Assembly: GCA_018262575.1 (NCBI GenBank)
Contig: JAGSYU010000011.1
Span: forward strand, 1 to 41,262
Direction of reading: 5' to 3'
Source: Pseudomonadota bacterium
Lineage (GTDB): Bacteria > Pseudomonadota > Alphaproteobacteria > Rhizobiales > Pleomorphomonadaceae
DNA: 41,262 bases
Part shown: positions 16,958-24,661 of the stretch, piece after piece
How positions within the stretch are numbered: the first letter of the stretch is position 1
Layout: each line of letters starts with the position of its first letter
Position numbers and translations under genes: made by a program
Notes under the pieces: model-generated
Seen by the model: the letters and a program-made list of their open reading frames with translations, nothing else
Database searches by the model: none
What the model was told of the DNA's origin: nothing

Positions 16958-17860
16958 TTGGGTAGTTTGATCGGCTTTATCATCGCGATCGGCTCCTTGC
17001 TCGGCGGCTACGCAGCACTCGGCGGACATCTTTCCGTGCTGTGGCAGCCCTGGGAGTTTGTGATCATCGGCGGCACCGCCCTTGGCATCTTCATTGTCGG
17101 CAACACGATGCGCACGGTGCGCGACACCGGCCGCAGCATCTTCGAGGCGGTGATCGGCGACATGCCGCGCCGGGAGCATTATCTCGGCGTACTCGAGGTG
17201 CTCTACGCGTTGATGCGCGAGCTGAGGTCCAAGGGCCGTAGCGACGTCGAGAAACACATCGAGGATCCCGACAACTCCGAGATCTTCCGCAAGGTGCCCT
17301 ATGTCACGAAAGACAAGGAAATGCGCGCCTTCATCTGCGACTATTTCCGGCTGATCATCGTTGGCAACGCCAGGCCGCACGAGGTCGAGCAGCTGATGGA
17401 CGAGGAGATCCAGACCATCGCCCACGAACGGCTGATGCCCTATATCTCCCTCGGGGCGATCGCCGAAGCGCTGCCGGCACTCGGCATCGTCGCTGCCGTG
17501 CTCGGCGTCATCAAGGCGATGGGGGCGATCGACCAGTCGCCGCAGATTCTCGGCGCGCTGATCGGCGCCGCGCTGGTCGGCACCTTCGGCGGCATCTTCC
17601 TGTCCTATGGCGTGGTGGCGCCGGTCGCCGGCAAGATCAAGACGGTACGCGAGCGTCAGCTCGCCCCCTACATCCTGATCAAGCAGACCCTGATCGCCTC
17701 CATGAACGGCGCCGTGCCGCAGATCGCCCTCGAATATGGGCGAAAGACCATCCCCGCTCACCAGCGGCCGACCATCGACGACGTCGAGGACGAAGTCATC
17801 TCCTCCTCTGCGCCGACCGCCAGCAAGGCCAATGAGACCGCCCAGCGGAGTGCCGCCTGA
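16958..17860 (+). CDS. motA: Flagellar motor stator protein MotA
   Basis: The 300-residue inner membrane protein has four hydrophobic segments at about 2-22, 31-51, 166-190 and 200-224. The conserved PALGIVAAVLGVIKAM and GAALVGTFGGIFLSYG segments lie in helices 3 and 4, and a charged cytoplasmic loop lies between helices 2 and 3. It forms the proton channel with MotB and pushes on FliG. The start is a rare TTG at 16958, supported by AGAAGGAG 7 nt upstream; no ATG in frame would keep the first helix. The stop overlaps the fliM start (TGATG). Confidence 0.96.
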   Translation: MGSLIGFIIAIGSLLGGYAALGGHLSVLWQPWEFVIIGGTALGIFIVGNTMRTVRDTGRSIFEAVIGDMPRREHYLGVLEVLYALMRELRSKGRSDVEKHIEDPDNSEIFRKVPYVTKDKEMRAFICDYFRLIIVGNARPHEVEQLMDEEIQTIAHERLMPYISLGAIAEALPALGIVAAVLGVIKAMGAIDQSPQILGALIGAALVGTFGGIFLSYGVVAPVAGKIKTVRERQLAPYILIKQTLIASMNGAVPQIALEYGRKTIPAHQRPTIDDVEDEVISSSAPTASKANETAQRSAA

Positions 17861-18792
17861 TGGCCAGCCTGCATACAGCCACTCGCCCCGTCTCCGACAA
17901 GCTCCTCGATGCAAGCGGCATCTCCGTCGATCGCATCCCGATGCTGCACGTCGCCTTCGACCGCCTGGCGACGCATTGCGCCGACAGCCTTCGGCAGATG
18001 TCGGCGTCACCGGCCTACTTCTCGCTTTCCAACATCGCGGCGTCGCGCATCGACGACGTGCTGGATGAATACGAGGCCAACGCCATTGCAGGCGTCTTCC
18101 ACGTGCCGGCCTGGGATTCGCGCATCCTCGTCGGCTTCGACCGGGACTTCGTGTTCTCGCTGGTCGAAGTGCTGTTCGGCGCCGATGGCAGCGAACCGCC
18201 GATCGACGTCGAGCGGCCATTCTCCAATATCGAGATCAACATCGCCCAGGCGATCTTCGAACGCATGGCCAAGGTGCTGCCGCTGGCCTTCGGCGCCGCG
18301 CACGACACCCCCTTCAAGTTCGAGCGCATCGAAACGCGCATGGACTTCGCGATCATCGGGCGGCGCAACAGCCAGGCGCTGGTCGCCAAGTTCCTGCTGC
18401 AGGCGCTCAACCGGGGTGGCGAGATGTTCGTCATCCTGCCGCAGTCGGCCCTCAACCCCGTCCGCGAAACGCTGGCCAACACCATGGCTGGCGAGGTGGC
18501 GCCGCGCGATCCGCGCTGGGCGCGCCAGATCCAGAGCGAGGTGCAGCGCACAGAGATGCGCGTCGACGCCATCCTCGAGGAGCGGCTGATCGACCTTTCC
18601 GACGTCTCCAACTTCCAAGTTGGACAAGTTCTCGAACTGCAGGCGACGCCACGCAGTCGCGTCAAACTGATTTGCCGGGGCGAACCGCTGTTCTGGTGTC
18701 AGCTCGGACAGAGCAATGGCGTCTACACCATCAAGATCGACGAACACGTCGATGCCGATCAGGAGTTCCTCAATGACATCCTTTCTCGTTGA
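17860..18792 (+). CDS. fliM: Flagellar motor switch protein FliM
   Basis: The 310-residue protein has a central CheC-like domain (about 40-225: SLSNIAASRIDDVLDEYEAN, NIEINIAQAIFERM) and a C-terminal SpoA domain (about 235-305: LIDLSDVSNFQVGQVLEL, GVYTIKIDEHVD). It lies in the C ring with FliG and FliN and receives CheY-P. The N-terminal EIDALL motif used by enteric FliM to bind CheY is not evident, in keeping with divergent alphaproteobacterial FliM. It follows motA by overlap and overlaps the next small gene by 20 bp. Confidence 0.9.
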   Translation: MASLHTATRPVSDKLLDASGISVDRIPMLHVAFDRLATHCADSLRQMSASPAYFSLSNIAASRIDDVLDEYEANAIAGVFHVPAWDSRILVGFDRDFVFSLVEVLFGADGSEPPIDVERPFSNIEINIAQAIFERMAKVLPLAFGAAHDTPFKFERIETRMDFAIIGRRNSQALVAKFLLQALNRGGEMFVILPQSALNPVRETLANTMAGEVAPRDPRWARQIQSEVQRTEMRVDAILEERLIDLSDVSNFQVGQVLELQATPRSRVKLICRGEPLFWCQLGQSNGVYTIKIDEHVDADQEFLNDILSR

Positions 18793-19090
18793 AAGCATCC
18801 TGCTGATCGCCCTGATCGGCACCATCATCGGCCTGCTCGTCTTCCGGCGCGAACTCCGAGAGCTCAAAACCAACCAGGCGAGCTACTCCACATCGCTTGA
18901 TGAGACCGGCGTCGCCCTGATGACGGTCGGCAACGCCATCCGCGAGATCAACATGCAGGGCCTGACGACGCTGCAGAACCTCATCGTCGAGATCGAACGG
19001 GCCCGGACCATGCTCAATGAGCTGGAGAAGGCCGCCAATCCCGCGGCGTCCGAGCCGCTGAGAAGCGGTGCTCGCGCCGCCGGCCGCTAA
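18773..19090 (+). CDS. Small membrane protein with coiled coil between fliM and fliN (DUF6468-like layout)
   Basis: The 105-residue protein has an N-terminal transmembrane helix (FLVESILLIALIGTIIGLLVF, 3-23). A basic-acidic stretch (RRELRELK) follows, then a long cytoplasmic helix with heptad character (SLDETGVALM to ARTMLNELEKA), and the tail is Ala/Gly/Arg-rich. I chose ATG 18773, with AGGAG 7 nt upstream, 20 bp inside fliM; the longer frame from 18716 only overlaps fliM. Alphaproteobacterial flagellar operons often have a protein of this shape near fliM/fliN, sometimes annotated as DUF6468. A role at the interface between the inner membrane and the C ring is inference. Confidence 0.8.
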   Translation: MTSFLVESILLIALIGTIIGLLVFRRELRELKTNQASYSTSLDETGVALMTVGNAIREINMQGLTTLQNLIVEIERARTMLNELEKAANPAASEPLRSGARAAGR

Positions 19091-19134
19091 CCGGCAGGCC
19101 CATCCCGCAGGAATTCCAGGAAAAGGATAGGATC

Positions 19135-19581
19135 ATGGCCCGCAGTTCCAAGACCCAACGCGACATCGACGAGATCATGGCGGAGATGGACGGTCCATCC
19201 TCTCCGACGCCGGCCGGCGATGTGCTTGAGGCTGTCGCCATCGAGACAACCGCCGACCGCGACATCGGTGAAGGACCTGAAGCAGAGATCGGTCCCAGCC
19301 TTGAGGACAGTTTCGGCACGGTACGCAACCTTGAAGCGGTAATGCGTATCCCCGTCACCATCCAGGTGGTCCTCGGCTCGGCGATCATGCCAGTCGCCAA
19401 TCTGATGAAGCTCCGTCGCGGTTCGGCCATTCCACTCGACCATCGGGTCGGCGAACCGGTCGACGTGGTGGTCAACGGCCGCACCGTCGCCCGCGGCGAG
19501 GTGGTGGTGGTTGAAGACGACACCTCGCGCTTCGGCATCTCGCTCACCGAAATCATCGGCGGCAACGCCTCCAACGCCTGA
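19135..19581 (+). CDS. fliN: Flagellar motor switch protein FliN
   Basis: The 148-residue protein has a disordered acidic N-terminal half (1-60) and a SpoA domain at about 65-145 (RIPVTIQVVLGSAIMPVANLM, GSAIPLDHRVGEPVDVVVNG, RFGISLTEIIG). FliN forms the bottom of the C ring and docks FliH-FliI. GGAAAAGGA precedes ATG 19135. It follows the small membrane gene after 44 bp and precedes fliG by 17 bp in the motA-flhB operon. Confidence 0.95.
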   Translation: MARSSKTQRDIDEIMAEMDGPSSPTPAGDVLEAVAIETTADRDIGEGPEAEIGPSLEDSFGTVRNLEAVMRIPVTIQVVLGSAIMPVANLMKLRRGSAIPLDHRVGEPVDVVVNGRTVARGEVVVVEDDTSRFGISLTEIIGGNASNA

Positions 19582-19598
19582 ATAGCGGACGGGAGATC

Positions 19599-20630
19599 AT
19601 GGCAGCCTCGGCTTCGGCGAAAAAGAACAAGGGCGATCGCCCCCTCCAGGGTCCCGACAAGGCGGCGGTCCTGCTGCTCGCGCTCGGCCAGCCGCTGTCG
19701 GGCCGTCTGCTCTCCCATTTCGACACCGGTGAGATCAAGCAGGTCACCCGCTCGATCGCCGACCTCGGCGCCGTGTCGGCCAAACAGATTTCGACGATTG
19801 TCGAGGAGTTTGCCACCCGCTTCACCGGTGGCAACCTGCTCGGCACGGTCAGCGACGTCGAGAAAATGCTGGCCGGCATCCTGCCGCCCGATCAGGTATC
19901 CGACATCATGTCGGACGTGCTCGGCTACGCCAACCGCTCGATCTGGGACCGGATATCCTCGGTCTCCGAGGCGATCTTCGCCAACTATCTCCAGAAAGAG
20001 CACCCTCAGACAGCCGCCCTCATCCTGTCAAAGGTGCGTCCGACCTTCGCCGCCCGCACCATGAGCCACCTGCCGCAACCGCTGCGCCACGAACTGATGC
20101 GCCGCATGCTGAACCTCAAGCCGATCGTCGAGGATACGGTGGCGATCGCCGAGCGGACGCTGCATGAGGACTTCATGCTGAACTTCTCGCGCAACATGGG
20201 CGCCGACACCCATGCCCGCATGGCCGACATTCTGAACAAGATGGAGCGGCAGGACATGGAAGACGCTCTCGAGGGCATCAAGAAGGTGAAGCCGGAATCG
20301 GCGGAAATGCTGAAAGGCCTGCTGTTCACCTTCGACGACATCATCAACCTGGCGCCGCGTGCCCGGCAGGCGGTCTTCGACCAGATCCCGACCGAGCGGG
20401 TGGTCCTCGCGCTCAAGGGCACCGACCTCGACTTCCGCGATGCCATCCTGTCGTCGCTTGCCACCCGCGCCCGCCGCATCGTCGAGAACGAGCTTGCCAC
20501 CAGCGAACCCTCGCCGCAGCGAGACGTGCTCGAGGCGCGCCGGGTCATCGCCGACCTCGCTCTAGACATGGCCGGTCGCGGTGAGATCGAGCTCAATTCC
20601 GACCAGGACGACGACACCTACATACGCTGA
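19599..20630 (+). CDS. fliG: Flagellar motor switch protein FliG
   Basis: The 343-residue protein has PDKAAVLLLALGQPLSGRLLSHFD at the N terminus (MS-ring-binding domain), ILSKVRPTFAARTMSHLP in the middle domain, and a C-terminal torque helix region (about 250-335) with the conserved LVLALKGTDLDFRDAILSSLATRARR-like segment. FliG couples stator movement to the rotor and bridges FliF to FliM. The gene lies between fliN and flhB with short gaps (17 and 8 bp). Confidence 0.95.
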   Translation: MAASASAKKNKGDRPLQGPDKAAVLLLALGQPLSGRLLSHFDTGEIKQVTRSIADLGAVSAKQISTIVEEFATRFTGGNLLGTVSDVEKMLAGILPPDQVSDIMSDVLGYANRSIWDRISSVSEAIFANYLQKEHPQTAALILSKVRPTFAARTMSHLPQPLRHELMRRMLNLKPIVEDTVAIAERTLHEDFMLNFSRNMGADTHARMADILNKMERQDMEDALEGIKKVKPESAEMLKGLLFTFDDIINLAPRARQAVFDQIPTERVVLALKGTDLDFRDAILSSLATRARRIVENELATSEPSPQRDVLEARRVIADLALDMAGRGEIELNSDQDDDTYIR

Positions 20631-20638
20631 GGTGCGTC

Positions 20639-21739
20639 ATGAGCGACGAGCCGGAACAAGACAGCAAAACCGAAGAAGCGACCCCCAAGAAGACCCAGGA
20701 TGCCATCGAAAAGGGCAACATCGCAACCTCGCGCGAGCTGCCCGTGCTGTTCTCGCTCGGCGCCATGTTGATCGTCATGGTCTGGGTGATCGGCAGCGGC
20801 GCCGCACGGCTGGCGGTGACCCTTCGCGGCTTCCTCGACAACCCTGGAGACGTCCGCCTTGAACAGGGACAGGATGCCGTTCTGTTGCTCAATGCCGTCG
20901 GTCTCGAGATGGCCCGCTTCCTGGTGCCGACCATTGTCATCTTCGCTGTCGCCGGCCTCGCCGGCGCCTTCGTCCAGAACGTACCGCAGGTGGTGTTCGA
21001 CCGCATCAAGCCCGAGTTCGGGCGCCTGTCGATCGCCAAAGGCTGGAAGCGTGTCTTCGGCCTGCAGAGCCTCGTCGAGTTTGGCAAGGCACTGTTCAAG
21101 TTCGGTGCCACGGCCCTCGTGGTGTCGATCATCCTCAAAACCGAACAGCATCGGATGGTGAACGCCATGTTCTCCGATCCCGGCTCTCTCGTCGGCTCCA
21201 CCGTCGACATCGCCATCCAACTGCTCTCCGCCGTTTGCATCGCGACGGTGCTGCTGGTGGCCGCCGACCTCATCTGGGCCCGTCTGCAGTGGCGGCGCAA
21301 CCTGCGCATGACCAAGCAGGAGGTGAAGGACGAGTTCAAGAACACGGAGGGTGACCCGCTGGTCAAGGCGCGGATGCGCTCACTGGCCCGCGATCGCATC
21401 CGCCACCGCATGATGGCGAACATTCCGCGCGCCACGCTGGTGCTGGCCAATCCCACCCACTATGCCATCGCATTGCGCTACGTCTACGAAGAGGGCGGCG
21501 CGCCGGTGGTGCTTGCCAAGGGCCAGGATCTCGTTGCCCTGAAGATCCGCGAGATCGCCGAAGAGAACGGAATCCCGGTGGTCGAGGACAAATTGCTAAC
21601 CCGGGCAATGTACGGTAAGGTGGATCTAGACCAGATGATACCCGTCGAGTTCTACCGAGCCGTGGCGGAGATCATCTACTTGCTCCAGGCTCGGTCGACC
21701 GACAGTCACCTGCCTGCCATCGTCAGCGGTCATACATGA
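20639..21739 (+). CDS. flhB: Flagellar export switch protein FlhB
   Basis: The 366-residue protein opens with the KTEEATPKKTQDAIEKGNI segment typical of FlhB/SctU. Four membrane helices follow between about 35 and 210. The cytoplasmic domain contains the autocleavage motif NPTH at 271-274, preceded by the TLVLA strand. Cleavage between Asn and Pro changes export specificity from rod/hook to filament substrates together with FliK (34840). The TGA overlaps the next gene's ATG by 4 nt. Confidence 0.97.
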   Translation: MSDEPEQDSKTEEATPKKTQDAIEKGNIATSRELPVLFSLGAMLIVMVWVIGSGAARLAVTLRGFLDNPGDVRLEQGQDAVLLLNAVGLEMARFLVPTIVIFAVAGLAGAFVQNVPQVVFDRIKPEFGRLSIAKGWKRVFGLQSLVEFGKALFKFGATALVVSIILKTEQHRMVNAMFSDPGSLVGSTVDIAIQLLSAVCIATVLLVAADLIWARLQWRRNLRMTKQEVKDEFKNTEGDPLVKARMRSLARDRIRHRMMANIPRATLVLANPTHYAIALRYVYEEGGAPVVLAKGQDLVALKIREIAEENGIPVVEDKLLTRAMYGKVDLDQMIPVEFYRAVAEIIYLLQARSTDSHLPAIVSGHT

Positions 21740-22167
21740 CGAACACAAGAAACGACCACCGTTCCATCGCTCGCGAGAAGGCTCTTGCCGAAGGCGTCAA
21801 GGACGTCGCGGCCGAGTTGCGCCTGATCGATATCGTCAATCTCGTCGTGTACATCCAGCTCGAGAAGCACGGCAATCTCGACGATCTCGTTTCCTCATCC
21901 GTCGAACTCTACTTCAAGCCGGACACGCTCCGTTACGGTTGGCGCGCCGCCGTCGACACCGACTGGTCCGGACCGACGACGGTGACGCTGGACATGGAAT
22001 TCCAGAACCAGGGTGTGACGGTCTTCTTCAGCCTGATCCTCGGTCCGCTGAACGCTGGCGTCGAGGTTCACTATTTCGCTGTCTCCGGGTCCTCGGGCGA
22101 TCCGGAAGAAAACACGCGCCGCCTCGTCGACGCCATCGTCGACGCCCGCCTCGTGTCGATCAACTAA
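21736..22167 (+). CDS. Unknown protein translationally coupled to flhB
   Basis: The 143-residue protein has no signal peptide or membrane helix. The N-terminal part (12-45) is helical and charged. The rest alternates predicted strands (SSSVELYFKP, TTVTLDMEF, GVTVFFSLILG, GVEVHYFAVSG) and ends in a helix (RRLVDAIVDARLV), suggesting a compact alpha-beta domain. I recognise no family. The ATGA overlap with flhB and the high-G+C codon use show that it is a real member of the motA-flhB operon. It is the last gene before the gap to flgB. Confidence 0.75.
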   Translation: MTNTRNDHRSIAREKALAEGVKDVAAELRLIDIVNLVVYIQLEKHGNLDDLVSSSVELYFKPDTLRYGWRAAVDTDWSGPTTVTLDMEFQNQGVTVFFSLILGPLNAGVEVHYFAVSGSSGDPEENTRRLVDAIVDARLVSIN

Positions 22168-22218
22168 AAAAGACGGCCTGGCCGACGAAGCCAGCCTCGG
22201 GCAAGTTTTCGGCCCCAT

Positions 22219-22245
22219 GATCCCTCCCGAACACTCGGAGGGATC
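22219..22245 (+). promoter_or_regulatory. Hairpin sequestering the flgB ribosome binding site
   Basis: GATCCCTC and CCGA on the left pair with TCGGAGGGATC on the right (22219-22245), giving an 11-bp stem with one bulged C and an ACAC tetraloop. The right arm contains GGAGGGA, the only good Shine-Dalgarno sequence for the flgB GTG at 22250, so the folded leader would block translation initiation. No protein or RNA partner is known. Confidence 0.6.
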
Positions 22246-22249
22246 GCCC

Positions 22250-22630
22250 GTGCAACCCATCCATCTCTTTTCTCTCGCCTCCCGGCAGGCTGACTGGCTG
22301 TCCGTCCGTCAGACGACCGTGGCGCAGAATGTCGCCAATGCCGACACGCCGAAGTATCGCGCTGTCGATGTCGAACCGTTCGGCGATGTCCTTTCCCAGA
22401 CCCGTCTCGCGCTTGCCGCCACCAATCCCGGCCACATGGCTCCAAACGGTATTGACGCCGCCGCGACGGATGTCCGCCGCGAGGATGCCTGGGAAATCAC
22501 CCCGTCCGGCAACTCGGTCAGCCTCGAACAAGAGATGATCAAGGCCGGCGACATTCACACCAGCTTCTCTCTCAACCGCAGCATCGTCGCCGCCTTCGGC
22601 CGCATGCTGACCTCCTCCGTAAAGGGCTGA
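22250..22630 (+). CDS. flgB: Flagellar basal-body rod protein FlgB
   Basis: The 126-residue protein has HLFSLASRQADWLSVRQ and VAQNVANADTPKYRA, the N-terminal rod motif, and a C-terminal helix (SLNRSIVAAFGRMLTSSVKG). FlgB is a proximal rod protein and starts the flgB-flgC-fliE set. I chose GTG 22250 because GGAGGGA ends 6 nt upstream. An in-frame ATG at 22217 would add 11 unlikely residues and has no ribosome binding site. The chosen site is buried in a hairpin. Confidence 0.92.
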   Translation: MQPIHLFSLASRQADWLSVRQTTVAQNVANADTPKYRAVDVEPFGDVLSQTRLALAATNPGHMAPNGIDAAATDVRREDAWEITPSGNSVSLEQEMIKAGDIHTSFSLNRSIVAAFGRMLTSSVKG

Positions 22631-22633
22631 CCG

Positions 22634-23050
22634 ATGGACCAGCTGACCGCCGCCCTCAGGATATCCGGATCGGGCATGCAAGCTCAGTCGACGCGCATGC
22701 GCGTCGTCTCCGAGAACCTCGCCAACGCCCAGTCGACCGGCCGAACCCCGGGATCCGATCCCTACCGCCGCAAGACGGTGACCTTCTCCGAAGAAGTGGA
22801 TCGCGCCATGGGAACGCCGACGGTCGTCGTCAAGGACATCGGGGCCGACCGCAGCCCCTTCGAGGTGAGCCACGATCCGGGCAACCCGGCCGCCGACGCC
22901 GACGGCAACGTCAAGATGCCCAACGTCAACGTGCTCATCGAGCTCAGCGATCTCCGCCAGGCCAACCGGACCTACTCGGCCAACGTCGAGGCGATCACCC
23001 AGGCCCGCTCAATGCTGACGATGAATATTGATCTGCTGAGGAACTCATGA
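22634..23050 (+). CDS. flgC: Flagellar basal-body rod protein FlgC
   Basis: The 138-residue protein has ALRISGSGMQAQSTRMRVVSENLANAQST (rod signature), DPYRRKTVTF, and a C-terminal segment (VNVLIELSDLRQANRTYSANVEAI) that together are diagnostic of FlgC. It is a proximal rod component. It lies 3 bp after flgB and overlaps fliE by 4 nt. Confidence 0.96.
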   Translation: MDQLTAALRISGSGMQAQSTRMRVVSENLANAQSTGRTPGSDPYRRKTVTFSEEVDRAMGTPTVVVKDIGADRSPFEVSHDPGNPAADADGNVKMPNVNVLIELSDLRQANRTYSANVEAITQARSMLTMNIDLLRNS

Positions 23051-23385
23051 TGCTGAACCCCATCTCCTCGCTCGACTTCAACATCGACCGGCTGTCGCCG
23101 CCGACCTCTACCTCGGCCGTCCGCGCCACCGCGCCGGCAGAAGCCGCCGCCGCCTCGGCCACTGGCCCAGTCGATTTCATGGATGTGCTCGCCCAGGTGT
23201 CCGGCTCGGCGGTTGCCGACCTCAGGGCCGGTGAGGCCGCCTCGATTGCCGGCATGGAAGGCAAGATGAGCGTGCAGCAGGTCGTCGAAGCGGTGATGTC
23301 GGCTGAAAAGTCACTGCAGACCGCCCTCGCCGTTCGCGACAAGGTTGTGTCCGCCTACCAGGAAATCGGCCGCATGGCCATTTGA
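23047..23385 (+). CDS. fliE: Flagellar hook-basal body complex protein FliE
   Basis: The 112-residue protein has a low-complexity Ala-rich N terminus and a conserved C-terminal half ([50 protein letters not shown]) that matches FliE. FliE joins the MS ring and export gate to the rod and is the first exported protein. The ATG overlaps the flgC stop, and the gene ends 10 bp before flgG. Confidence 0.95.
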   Translation: MMLNPISSLDFNIDRLSPPTSTSAVRATAPAEAAAASATGPVDFMDVLAQVSGSAVADLRAGEAASIAGMEGKMSVQQVVEAVMSAEKSLQTALAVRDKVVSAYQEIGRMAI

Positions 23386-23395
23386 GGAGCCCGAA

Positions 23396-24184
23396 ATGAA
23401 AGCGCTCGCCATCGCCGCCACCGGCATGACTGCCCAGCAGCTCAACGTCGAAGTCATTGCCAACAACATCGCCAACATCAACACAACCGCCTTCAAGCGG
23501 TCGCGTGCCGAGTTCACGGACCTGCTCTACCAGACCCAGCGCATGCAGGGCGTGCCCAACCAGGGCGGCCAATCGGTCATCCCCGAAGGCGTGCGCCAGG
23601 GACTTGGCGTTCGCGCCGCCGCCATCCGCAACCTGCATTTGCAGGGCGGTCTGACGCTGACCGGCAACACCTACGACATGTCGATCGACGGTCGAGGCTG
23701 GTTCCAGGTCGACGGGCCAAACGGCGAGACGCTCTACACCCGTGCCGGCGCCTTCAACAAGAACGCCGACGGCCAGCTCGTCACGCTCGACGGCTACGCC
23801 GTTCAGCCGCCGATCATGGTGCCAACCGACGCTACCGACCTGTCGGTCAACGAGTCGGGCGAGATCTTCGCCACAGTTCCCGGACAGGCGGCGCCGCAAT
23901 CGCTCGGCCAGCTGTCGCTCGCCAACTTCACCAATGACGTCGGCCTCGAGCCGATCGGCGGCAATCTCTACCGCGAGACGCTCGCGTCCGGCACGCCGGT
24001 TGCCGGTGTCCCGACCGATCCCGGCTTCGGCAAGATCCGCCAGAAATATCTCGAGGCCTCCAACGTCGATCCCGTCACCGAGATCACCGAGCTCATCTCC
24101 GCCCAGCGCGCCTACGAGATGAACTCCAAGGTCATCCAGGCGGCCGACTCCATGGCCGGTACCGTTTCGACCGGACTGCGCTGA
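23396..24184 (+). CDS. flgG: Flagellar distal rod protein FlgG
   Basis: The 262-residue protein opens [36 protein letters not shown], contains [29 protein letters not shown] and closes with [21 protein letters not shown]. All are FlgG hallmarks. FlgG forms the distal rod that spans the periplasm. I chose ATG 23396, with GAGGAG about 7 nt upstream; the frame open from 23345 overlaps fliE and adds unrelated residues. Confidence 0.96.
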   Translation: MKALAIAATGMTAQQLNVEVIANNIANINTTAFKRSRAEFTDLLYQTQRMQGVPNQGGQSVIPEGVRQGLGVRAAAIRNLHLQGGLTLTGNTYDMSIDGRGWFQVDGPNGETLYTRAGAFNKNADGQLVTLDGYAVQPPIMVPTDATDLSVNESGEIFATVPGQAAPQSLGQLSLANFTNDVGLEPIGGNLYRETLASGTPVAGVPTDPGFGKIRQKYLEASNVDPVTEITELISAQRAYEMNSKVIQAADSMAGTVSTGLR

Positions 24185-24202
24185 CGCCGGAAAGGCCGTT
24201 CC

Positions 24203-24661
24203 ATGAAACGCCTGCTGCTGCTTGCCGCTCTCGCCTTGTTCGCCGCCGCCGTGCCGGCTGGCGCCCAGATGGTATCGACGCTGCCGGTACCCGGCATCAC
24301 CATCTACCCCGGTGATCCGATCACCGACGACATGTTGACCGAGCGCCGCTTCCGCCTGTCGCGCGCGTCTCTTGAAGCCGTCGTCGCCGGCCGCGAAATA
24401 CTGATCGGCAAGGTGGCGCGGCGCACGCTGTTGCCTGGCCAGCCGATCACCGTCAACGCCGTCGAGAATCCCAAGGTGGTGCGGCGCGGCGTGCCGGTGC
24501 GTCTCGTCTTCGTCGAGGGCGGGCTCACCATCATCACCTACGCCGAGCCGATGCAGTCGGCCAGCGTCGGTGAGGTGATCCGCGTCCGCAATACCGAATC
24601 CGGCACAGTGATCGTTGGCGTCGTCCAGGCCGACGGCAGCATCGTCGTGGGAAAGAGCTGA
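24203..24661 (+). CDS. flgA: Flagellar P-ring formation chaperone FlgA
   Basis: The 152-residue protein has a signal peptide (LLLLAALALFAAAVPAGAQM, cleavage near 23), then a SAF domain with GDPITDDMLTERRFRL and the FlgA-typical LLPGQPITVNAVENPKVVRRG and GEVIRVRNTESGTVIVGVV. FlgA is a periplasmic chaperone for FlgI polymerisation, and flgI is the next gene, with overlapping stop and start (TGATG at 24659-24663). Confidence 0.94.
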   Translation: MKRLLLLAALALFAAAVPAGAQMVSTLPVPGITIYPGDPITDDMLTERRFRLSRASLEAVVAGREILIGKVARRTLLPGQPITVNAVENPKVVRRGVPVRLVFVEGGLTIITYAEPMQSASVGEVIRVRNTESGTVIVGVVQADGSIVVGKS

